This document shows, piece by piece, positions 1-5,114 of a stretch of 7,025 nt of DNA. A model generated the notes under the pieces. It was not told where the DNA came from. It saw nothing but the letters and a program-made list of their open reading frames with translations, and did not search any database. The DNA is from Collinsella sp. AF25-2LB (GTDB lineage Bacteria > Actinomycetota > Coriobacteriia > Coriobacteriales > Coriobacteriaceae). The position numbers were made by a program, and so were the translations under genes. Every line of letters starts with the position of its first letter. Position 1 is the first letter of the stretch. Location: NCBI RefSeq assembly GCF_003458415.1, contig NZ_QRUF01000015.1, forward strand, positions 48,045 through 55,069. The letters run 5' to 3'.

Positions 1-80
1 AGGCCGCGCGCCATCTTTATTCAGATTAATTATTGTTCGTTGTGACATCGCCGAGCCCGCAGGGCGGAGAGCAAGACAAA

Positions 81-1133
81 TTACGCGACGGTGTAAACCC
101 AGTTGTGCTTATCCTCAACAGCACCAGACTGGATGCCCGTCAGGGTCTCGCGAAGCTTCTTCATCACAGGACCGATCTCGGTGTAGCCAGCCGGGAAGGT
201 CACGGTCTCGTCGGCTCCGTAGACCTTGTTGTCGATCTCGCCGACCGGGGAGATAACGGCAGCGGTGCCGCACAGGCCGCACTCAACAAAGGTGCCGGCC
301 TTGACCTCGGCCCACTCGACGGGACGCTGGTCGACGGTCATGCCCAGGTCCTGAGCAACCTGAACGAGCGAACGGCGGGTGATGGAGGGCAGGATGGAGT
401 CGGTGTGCGACTGCGGAACGACGAGGGTGCCATCCTCCTTCACGAACAGGACGTTAGCGCCACCGGTCTCCTCGACATAGGTGCGGGACTCGGAGTCGAG
501 ATACAGGTTCTCGGCATAACCCTCGCGGTGAGCCTCCATCGTGGGCTTCAGGGACATGGCGTAGTTGAGGCCGGCCTTGATGTTGCCGGTGCCGTGCGGT
601 GCGGCGCGGTCGTACACGGAAACGCGCAGCTTGACGGGCTTAAGGCCGCCCTTAAAGTACGGACCGACCGGGGTCACGAGAATGCGGAACGTGTACTCAG
701 GAGCGGGAGCCACGCCGATTACGTCACCGGAGCCGATCATAAACGGACGCACATACAGGGTTGCGCCAGAGCCGAAGGGCGGAACCCATGCGGCATTGGC
801 AGAGACGACCTGCTTGACGGCCTCGACAAACTTGTCCTTGGGGAACGGGGGCATCTCGAGGCGCTGCGCAGAGTTGTACATACGCTCAGCGTTCATGTCG
901 GGACGGAAACAGACGATGCTGCCGTCCTCGGCGGTGTAGGCCTTCAGGCCCTCAAAGACCTCCTGGCAGTAGTGGAAGATACCACCGCACTCGGAGACAT
1001 GCAGGGTGTGGTCGGTGGTCAGGCCACCCTCGTCCCACTCGCCATCCTTCCAATGAGCCTCGTAGCTGTAATCGGTCTTCATGTAGCCAAAGCCGAGGCT
1101 ACCCCAATCGATATCCTTCTTCTCGACAGTCAT
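81..1133 (-). CDS. ilvE: Branched-chain amino acid aminotransferase (fold-type IV PLP enzyme)
   Basis: This 350-aa cytoplasmic PLP enzyme reversibly transfers the amino group of leucine, isoleucine or valine to 2-oxoglutarate, giving branched-chain 2-keto acids and glutamate. It is the last step of branched-chain amino acid synthesis and the first of their breakdown. The motifs match the ilvE_II/BCAT type. FRPDMNAERM (residues 76-85) carries the PLP-phosphate Arg84, GTGNIKAGLNYA (181-192) carries the Schiff-base Lys186, EETGGANVLF (221-230) carries the cofactor-binding Glu222, and CGTAAVISPVGEI (288-300) closes the active site. Length is normal for the family. I chose the ATG at 1133 because an AAGGAG ribosome binding site lies 6 nt upstream and the protein then starts like family members. 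The frame stays open 50 codons further upstream, but that stretch is Arg-rich and has no family likeness. The gene appears monocistronic, since a hairpin and a candidate promoter separate it from dedA. No other ilv or leu genes are visible. Confidence 0.95.
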   Translation of the reverse strand: MTVEKKDIDWGSLGFGYMKTDYSYEAHWKDGEWDEGGLTTDHTLHVSECGGIFHYCQEVFEGLKAYTAEDGSIVCFRPDMNAERMYNSAQRLEMPPFPKDKFVEAVKQVVSANAAWVPPFGSGATLYVRPFMIGSGDVIGVAPAPEYTFRILVTPVGPYFKGGLKPVKLRVSVYDRAAPHGTGNIKAGLNYAMSLKPTMEAHREGYAENLYLDSESRTYVEETGGANVLFVKEDGTLVVPQSHTDSILPSITRRSLVQVAQDLGMTVDQRPVEWAEVKAGTFVECGLCGTAAVISPVGEIDNKVYGADETVTFPAGYTEIGPVMKKLRETLTGIQSGAVEDKHNWVYTVA

Positions 1134-1362
1134 ATGTCGCTCCTTACATACACAGTTGCATACTCGCGAACCCGCACGCAAGGACCGGGGCCGACCGCGT
1201 CGCAACGTCACACGCCCGGAGCGTAGAGCCGGACGGGACACGCGGACGACATCGAAGCCGATGACACGTCGATTCGCATGCACGAGATTGTACTCCGCAC
1301 ACGCATCGGATAAAACGTTTTTCTTTAACTAACTAAAGTATTTTCATTTGACCGAAGCTAGA
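1134..1362 (-). promoter_or_regulatory. ilvE upstream region: candidate promoter and leader
   Basis: The best -10 candidate on the minus strand is TACAAT (plus-strand positions 1287-1292). Its -35 is poor (TTTTAT or TTTATC at a 16-17 nt spacer). An AT-rich block (about 1312-1352) lies just upstream and could act as an UP element; it contains CTTTA-N6-TAAAG at 1323-1338. Initiation near 1280 would give a leader of roughly 145 nt. The only local stem-loop I find in it is a weak CATCG/CGATG hairpin. I see no T-box antiterminator motif, no obvious riboswitch and no terminator-antiterminator pair. Promoter assignment is inference. Confidence 0.4.
1140..1145 (-). promoter_or_regulatory. Ribosome binding site of ilvE
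   Basis: On the minus strand the sequence reads AAGGAG, then 6 nt, then ATG. This is a near-perfect Shine-Dalgarno site, and it decides the ilvE start against the longer in-frame reading that begins near 1283. Confidence 0.85.
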
Positions 1363-1394
1363 GAGGCCCGCCACCGTAAACGGTGACGGGCCTC
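1363..1394 (-). terminator. Hairpin terminator of dedA
   Basis: Two 15-nt arms (1363-1377 and 1380-1394) can form a long GC-rich stem 28 nt beyond the dedA stop codon. The arms have one non-Watson-Crick position. In a minus-strand RNA that position is a G-U wobble, but in a plus-strand RNA it would be a C-A mismatch, so the hairpin is better formed in the dedA transcript. Only a weak T-rich stretch (TCTAGCTTC) follows on the minus strand, so termination may be inefficient, or the hairpin may mainly protect the 3' end. Confidence 0.6.
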
Positions 1395-1422
1395 AACGAC
1401 ACGATTTGTGCGCCGGCTCGAG

Positions 1423-2070
1423 CTACGCGTTCTTTTTGCCCAGCTTTGCCTTAACCAAACCGACCACGGTCGGAATAATCGACACGGCAACAATGCCCAC
1501 GATCAGCAGCTCAAAGTGCTCCTGCACAAAGGGAATGCCGCCAAAGAAATAGCCCAGCAGTGTAAAGACCGTCGACCAGGTGATACCGCCCAGCACGTTA
1601 TAGATGACAAAGTTGCGCCAGTGCATGCCGCCCATACCGGCGATGAAGGGCACAAAGGTGCGGATAAACGGGAAGAAGCGACCCAGGAAGATGGCCAGGT
1701 GGCCCCACTTGTCAAGGAAGTCCTCGGACTTTTTAATGCGCTCGGGCGTCATGGCCTTGACCTTGCCCGAGGCGATGATCTTTCGGCCAAAGAAATGGCC
1801 GATCATAAAGTTGCACTGGTCGCCCAAGATGGCGGCCGTCCATGCGACGGCCAACAGGGCCACGATGTTAAAGCCGCCGTTGTGGGCAAAGAAGCCCGAA
1901 GCGAACAGCAGCGAATCGCCGGGAAGGAACGGGAAGAACACCACGCCCGTCTCGATAAAGATAATTAGGAACACGCAGCCGTAGGCCATAAGCGGGCCGG
2001 CGGCGATCCAACTGGCGATCGCGGTGCGCGGGTCCTTGAGCAGCTCGGCGATAAAGTTAATGAAACCCAT
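1423..2070 (-). CDS. DedA-family membrane protein (VTT/SNARE-associated domain)
   Basis: This 215-aa integral membrane protein belongs to the DedA family. Members help maintain envelope integrity, and some (such as UptA) return undecaprenyl phosphate or other lipids across the cytoplasmic membrane. The family hallmarks are in order: an N-terminal amphipathic stretch, a hydrophobic segment ending in ETGVVFFPFLPGDSLLFASG (40-59), and GRFFPFIRTFVPFIAGMGGM (130-149), followed by hydrophobic helices (about 153-178 and 188-206) and a lysine-rich tail. Glu40, Asp52, Arg131 and Arg137 have the spacing of the essential E39, D51, R130 and R136 of E. coli YqjA. Length is typical. The start at 2070 has GAGAGG 9 nt upstream; a further 28 in-frame codons upstream look non-coding and run into the promoter. 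The gene is transcribed divergently from cysE and appears monocistronic. The lipid substrate cannot be told from sequence alone. Confidence 0.9.
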   Translation of the reverse strand: MGFINFIAELLKDPRTAIASWIAAGPLMAYGCVFLIIFIETGVVFFPFLPGDSLLFASGFFAHNGGFNIVALLAVAWTAAILGDQCNFMIGHFFGRKIIASGKVKAMTPERIKKSEDFLDKWGHLAIFLGRFFPFIRTFVPFIAGMGGMHWRNFVIYNVLGGITWSTVFTLLGYFFGGIPFVQEHFELLIVGIVAVSIIPTVVGLVKAKLGKKNA

Positions 2071-2079
2071 GAAGTAAAA

Positions 2080-2085
2080 CCTCTC
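2080..2085 (-). promoter_or_regulatory. Ribosome binding site of dedA
   Basis: On the minus strand GAGAGG precedes the ATG at 2070 by 9 nt. It supports this start over an in-frame ATG at 2154, which lies upstream of the -10 candidate. Confidence 0.65.
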
Positions 2086-2116
2086 AGTTGTGGGCGCGGA
2101 CACGTCCAAGTTGACC

Positions 2117-2150
2117 AGTATACGGTTGCGGCGCCCCCTCGTGCGCAACC
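2117..2150 (-). promoter_or_regulatory. dedA promoter candidate with overlapping inverted repeat
   Basis: On the minus strand TATACT (2117-2122) is a near-consensus -10 box about 47 nt before the dedA start codon. There is no good -35 at 16-18 nt; TTGCGC sits at 20 nt. The interval that would hold the -35 and spacer is an inverted repeat, GGTTGCG-N13-CGCAACC (2124-2150). A strong -10 with a poor -35 and a palindrome over the spacer fits a regulated promoter, but no regulator is identified. Confidence 0.45.
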
Positions 2151-2225
2151 CCACAAAAGCATGACTCCATTACCAGCAAGTTTGCATAACTGACACTTGT
2201 CGCCCAAAGCAAAGCAAGATCGCCC

Positions 2226-2253
2226 TTCTTAATCCCTAGCGAATCGCTATACT
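2226..2253 (+). promoter_or_regulatory. cysE promoter candidate
   Basis: TATACT at 2248-2253 is a near-consensus -10, with TTCTTA (2226-2231) as a modest -35 at a 16-nt spacer. Initiation near 2260 leaves a short leader of about 35 nt before the GTG start, too short for a riboswitch or T-box. A 13-bp palindrome overlaps the spacer and the first bases of the -10 box. Confidence 0.55.
2237..2249. promoter_or_regulatory. Operator-like palindrome in the cysE promoter
   Basis: TAGCGA-A-TCGCTA is a perfect 6+1+6 inverted repeat lying in the spacer and touching the -10 box. GAATCGC from its right side recurs at 2259-2265, 18 bp downstream and close to the expected start of transcription. A protein bound here would block RNA polymerase, so this is a plausible repressor site. 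The regulator is unknown. Confidence 0.4.
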
Positions 2254-2280
2254 TTATTGAATCGCATTGTCACGGCGCTG

Positions 2281-2287
2281 AGGGAGG
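2281..2287 (+). promoter_or_regulatory. Ribosome binding site of cysE (GTG start)
   Basis: AGGGAGG lies 7 nt before the GTG at 2295. The match and spacing support the non-ATG start, and the resulting protein begins ([12 protein letters not shown]) as serine acetyltransferases of this type do. Confidence 0.8.
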
Positions 2288-2294
2288 GCGGCCA

Positions 2295-2999
2295 GTGAGC
2301 TTTATCAATACCATTCGCGAGGACATCAAGACCGTCCAAGCGCAGGACCCCGCCGCGCAAAACGGTCTGGTCATTTTTCTTTCGTACCCCGGCCTGCACG
2401 CCAAGTGGAACCACGTGCCCGAGCACTGGCTGTGGGAGCACGGCCATCGCTCGCTCGCCCGGGTGCTCTCGCAAATCACCCGCCACATCACCGGCGTCGA
2501 GATTCATCCCGCCGCGCAGATCGGCAAGCACTTCTTTATCGACCACGCCATGGGCGTCGTTATTGGCGAGACTACCATCGTGGGCGACAACTGTGTGCTC
2601 TACCAGGGCGTCACGCTCGGCGGCACCGGCAACGAGACCGGCAAACGCCACCCCACCCTGGGCAACAATGTCACCGTGGGCACGGGCGCCAAGGTGCTTG
2701 GCAACATCCACATCGGCAACAACGTCAAGATCGGCGGCAACTCGGTCGTCGTCAAGGACGTACCCGACAACTGCACCGTCGTGGGCGTGCCTGGGCGCAT
2801 CATCAAGCGCAACGGCTGCCGCGTGTTCGAGGAGAGCTTCGACGCCAAGCAGCATCGCGAGTACATGCCCGACGATGCCGCCGAGCAGAGCGCCCTCAAC
2901 CGTCAGGGTATCACCGAAAACGCCCGTCGCGTTAAGGAACTCGAGCAAGAGGTGGCCGAGCTCAAGGCCCTCGTCGCCAAGTTCGTGGACGAGCGCTAG
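2295..2999 (+). CDS. cysE: Serine O-acetyltransferase
   Basis: This 234-aa cytoplasmic enzyme makes O-acetyl-L-serine from L-serine and acetyl-CoA, the committed step of cysteine synthesis; a cysteine synthase then adds sulfide. A short N-terminal helical domain contains [10 protein letters not shown] (31-40) and HWLWEHGH (44-51). The left-handed beta-helix of hexapeptide repeats follows, with EIHPAAQIG (69-77), [13 protein letters not shown] (81-93), [10 protein letters not shown] (103-112), [11 protein letters not shown] (116-126), [13 protein letters not shown] (131-143) and VPGRII (165-170). Glu69 and His84 match the catalytic Asp143/His158 pair of E. coli CysE; Glu at the first place is common in Gram-positive enzymes. 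The N-terminal domain is the short form. After the helix comes a polar tail ending in a probable coiled coil (about 209-230). The protein ends in DER, not the terminal Ile used to bind cysteine synthase in E. coli. No cysK is next to it. Confidence 0.95.
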   Translation: MSFINTIREDIKTVQAQDPAAQNGLVIFLSYPGLHAKWNHVPEHWLWEHGHRSLARVLSQITRHITGVEIHPAAQIGKHFFIDHAMGVVIGETTIVGDNCVLYQGVTLGGTGNETGKRHPTLGNNVTVGTGAKVLGNIHIGNNVKIGGNSVVVKDVPDNCTVVGVPGRIIKRNGCRVFEESFDAKQHREYMPDDAAEQSALNRQGITENARRVKELEQEVAELKALVAKFVDER

Positions 3000-3037
3000 G
3001 GTCGCGGGCAACCGCCACAGCATGAACGCCAACACAA

Positions 3038-3071
3038 AAGGCGCGCCAGGGAATCCGCCCCGGCGCGCCTT
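3038..3071. terminator. Bidirectional terminator between cysE and the ABC operon
   Basis: A perfect 10-bp inverted repeat, AAGGCGCGCC (3038-3047) and GGCGCGCCTT (3062-3071), lies between two convergent genes. On the plus strand CTTGTTT follows the stem, and on the minus strand CTTTTGTGTT follows it. It can therefore stop transcription from cysE and, less directly, from the transporter operon. Confidence 0.8.
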
Positions 3072-3080
3072 GTTTCCAAT

Positions 3081-3108
3081 GTGACATGCGGGACTGCCCC
3101 TTTGTCAC
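3081..3108. repeat. REP-like imperfect palindrome
   Basis: Two 12-nt arms (GTGACATGCGGG and CCCCTTTGTCAC) flank a 4-nt loop, ACTG. Nine of 12 arm positions are Watson-Crick pairs: the outer six and inner three pair, and three central positions do not. It ends 1 nt before the stop codon of the second ABC gene. The form GTGACA...CCCCTTTGTCAC resembles extragenic palindromes that are dispersed in some bacterial genomes. That likeness is from memory and only one copy is in the window. Confidence 0.45.
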
Positions 3109-3109
3109 C

Positions 3110-5113
3110 TTATGCGAACTGGCTTAGGTAGAGGTCGGCATAAGCGCCCTCGGCAGCCAGCAACTCTTTGTGCGTACCCTGCTCGATGATATTGCCGTGA
3201 TCCATGACCAGGATGAGGTCGGCATCGACGATCGTCGATAGACGGTGCGCGATCACAAAGCTCGTGCGCCCGCGCATGAGCGCGTCCATGGCGCGGCCGA
3301 TGGCGAGCTCGGTGCGCGTGTCCACGCTCGATGTCGCCTCGTCCAGGATGAGGATCGCCGGGTTGTTGAGCAGCACGCGCGCGATGGTCAGCAGCTGACG
3401 TTGGCCCTGGCTGATGCTCTCGGCATCGTTAGCCACACGCGTGTCGTAGCCCTGCGGCATAGTGCGCACAAAGAAGTCGACCTGTGCGGCGCGTGCGGCC
3501 GTGACAATCTCCTCGCGCGTCGCCTCGGGACAGCCGTAGGCGATGTTCTCGGCAATGGTGCCATCAAATAGCCAGGCGTCCTGCAACACCATGCCAAACT
3601 GCTGACGCAGCTCGCCGCGGTCCATGCGACTCGTGTCCACGCCGTCAAGGGTAATGCGGCCGCCGTCGATCTCGTAAAAGCGCATGAGCAGGTTGATGAG
3701 CGTGGTCTTACCCGCACCCGTGGTTCCCACCACGGCGATCTTCTGACCCGGCTCGGCGGTAAACGACACGTCTCGCATAAGCGGCTTGTCGGGCGAATAG
3801 CCAAAGCGCACATGCTCAAAAGCGATGCGGCCCTCCACCTTGCCCGGCAGCTTGGCGGCGGCCACCGGCAACGGATCGGCCTCCATCTCGGGCTCGTCGA
3901 GCAGGTCGAACACACGCTCTGCGCTCGCCAGCGCACTCTGCAGCGAGTTAAAGGTAAACGACAGCTCCGTCATGGGCTCGGACGCCTCGTAGATAAATTG
4001 GAGGAACGCCTGGAACACGCCGACGGTCATATGCCCGGCAACCAGCATGCTGCAGCCCACCAGCGCGATCACGATCTGCGCCAAACGGCCGATAAAGCGC
4101 ACCGCGGGGCCAACGGCGTTAATCATAAAGTCGGCCTTGGTGCTCACGCGCGCCAGCTCCTTCGAAGCCTCGTGCACCTCGGCAGAGCTCTGGCGCTCGC
4201 GGTTAAACGCACGGATCACCAGACGGCCCGAGTAGCCCTCCTCGACCGCGCTCGTAATCTTGGACACCCACTCCTGGCGCTCGCCCGTCACATCATGCGT
4301 GCGGCGCGACACGACCTTCGTCACCAGCAGCGAAAGCGCCGTAAAGAACAAAAAAACGAGCGTGAGCGGCACGCTAAACACGAACATCACGCTCACGGCG
4401 CCCACCACGGTACCGATCGACACCAGAAGCTGCAGCAGGCCGCGTTGCATGCTCTCGGACATCTTGTCCAAGTCGTTGGTCGCACGGCTGACGACCTCGC
4501 CGGGACGATGCGCGTCAAAGTAGGCAAGCGGCAGACGGTTGAGCTTTTGTGCGATGCGGTTGCGTAGACGCAGGTTGAGACGCTCGGCAACGCTCGACAT
4601 CAAAAAGCTCTGGAGTGCGTAGAACGAGGCGGCGGCGGTCCAGATCATAAAGTAGATAAAGATGGTCCTGCCGCAGTTCTCCCAGGTAATGCTGAAGGTA
4701 GTGTTGTTGGCAAACGCCAGCTTCATGTGCCCCCACAGCTCATCGATCACGCGGGCGCTGTAAGCCGGCGCCGCGGTGTTAAAGATGGCATAGAACACGA
4801 TACTCGCGAACACGATATAGAAGCGCCAATGGTCGCCGGCGGCCTCGCTCCACAGGCGGCGCACCGTCGCCCAGATGTCGCGGGGCGTGTCGTCCTCGTC
4901 CTCGTCGTCAACGTCGCGCATGCGCTCCGCCTCGGCGCGGGCGCGCTCGTCCTCGGCGCGCTCGTTTTCCTCGTAGAGTGCCTGGCGGCGAGCCTCGCGC
5001 TCCGCCGCTGCCTTGGCGTCTTCCTCCAGGTCGGGCGTGGCGCCCGTCTCCTCGACTGTCTCTGCAGCCGCGACGTCATCGGCGATGCCTTGCTTCTTGA
5101 GTTCCTCGGTCAT
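3110..5113 (-). CDS. ABC exporter half-transporter with canonical Walker B and SQGQ signature (heterodimer subunit)
   Basis: This 667-aa inner-membrane ABC half-transporter has a permease fused to an ATPase. Residues 1-75 are an unusually long charged extension rich in Glu, Arg and Ala, ending in a run of Asp/Glu. Six hydrophobic segments follow (about 97-120, 149-172, 227-268 holding two, 334-360 and a weaker sixth near 366-380). The nucleotide-binding domain has the A-loop Tyr439, Walker A GTTGAGKTT (463-471), Q-loop Gln511, signature SISQGQRQ (566-573), Walker B ILILDE (587-592) with catalytic Glu592, and switch His623. The signature has Gln where LSGGQ has its first Gly. The catalytic residues are intact, so this subunit should carry the hydrolysing Walker site and give its altered signature to the partner's degenerate site. 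The start is the ATG at 5113, 7 nt after AGGGAGGT; a GTG at 5122 lies inside that ribosome binding site. The stop codon of the upstream transporter is 1 nt before this ATG, implying coupled translation. Substrate unknown; multidrug or lipid export is the family guess. Confidence 0.93.
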   Translation of the reverse strand: MTEELKKQGIADDVAAAETVEETGATPDLEEDAKAAAEREARRQALYEENERAEDERARAEAERMRDVDDEDEDDTPRDIWATVRRLWSEAAGDHWRFYIVFASIVFYAIFNTAAPAYSARVIDELWGHMKLAFANNTTFSITWENCGRTIFIYFMIWTAAASFYALQSFLMSSVAERLNLRLRNRIAQKLNRLPLAYFDAHRPGEVVSRATNDLDKMSESMQRGLLQLLVSIGTVVGAVSVMFVFSVPLTLVFLFFTALSLLVTKVVSRRTHDVTGERQEWVSKITSAVEEGYSGRLVIRAFNRERQSSAEVHEASKELARVSTKADFMINAVGPAVRFIGRLAQIVIALVGCSMLVAGHMTVGVFQAFLQFIYEASEPMTELSFTFNSLQSALASAERVFDLLDEPEMEADPLPVAAAKLPGKVEGRIAFEHVRFGYSPDKPLMRDVSFTAEPGQKIAVVGTTGAGKTTLINLLMRFYEIDGGRITLDGVDTSRMDRGELRQQFGMVLQDAWLFDGTIAENIAYGCPEATREEIVTAARAAQVDFFVRTMPQGYDTRVANDAESISQGQRQLLTIARVLLNNPAILILDEATSSVDTRTELAIGRAMDALMRGRTSFVIAHRLSTIVDADLILVMDHGNIIEQGTHKELLAAEGAYADLYLSQFA

Positions 5114-5114
5114 G

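Noticed and set aside
42..48. A second GTGACAT, as in the palindrome at 3081.
   Set aside because: Only the 7-8 base core is shared and the pairing arm is absent, so chance is the simpler reading.
1..80. A possible terminator after ilvE: the GCCC-TGC-GGGC hairpin near 54-65, or the GC-rich arm at the left edge (1-12) next to ATCTTTATT.
   Set aside because: The first has only a 4-bp stem and no T-tract. The second would need a partner arm outside the window. Nothing else is supported in these 80 bases.
33..1226. A plus-strand open frame of 397 codons lies opposite ilvE.
   Set aside because: It is antisense to an unmistakable ilvE with intact catalytic motifs. Long antisense frames are expected from GC-rich codon use, and this protein matches no family I recognise.
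1134..1283. A 50-codon in-frame N-terminal extension of ilvE, or a Val-rich leader peptide.
   Set aside because: It is Arg-rich, has no family likeness, starts at or before the likely transcription start, and a strong AAGGAG site serves the ATG at 1133.
2191..2200. A short GACA-CT-TGTC inverted repeat in the divergent region.
   Set aside because: Arms of 4 bp are expected by chance, and it does not sit on a convincing promoter.
2247..3035. A minus-strand open frame of 262 codons lies opposite cysE.
   Set aside because: It is a shadow of cysE, whose hexapeptide repeats and catalytic residues are clear. It also runs through the terminator and the cysE promoter.
3812..4567. A plus-strand open frame of 251 codons, rich in His, Arg and Gln, lies inside the ABC gene.
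   Set aside because: The skewed composition is that of an antisense reading of a GC-rich gene, and it has no plausible family match.
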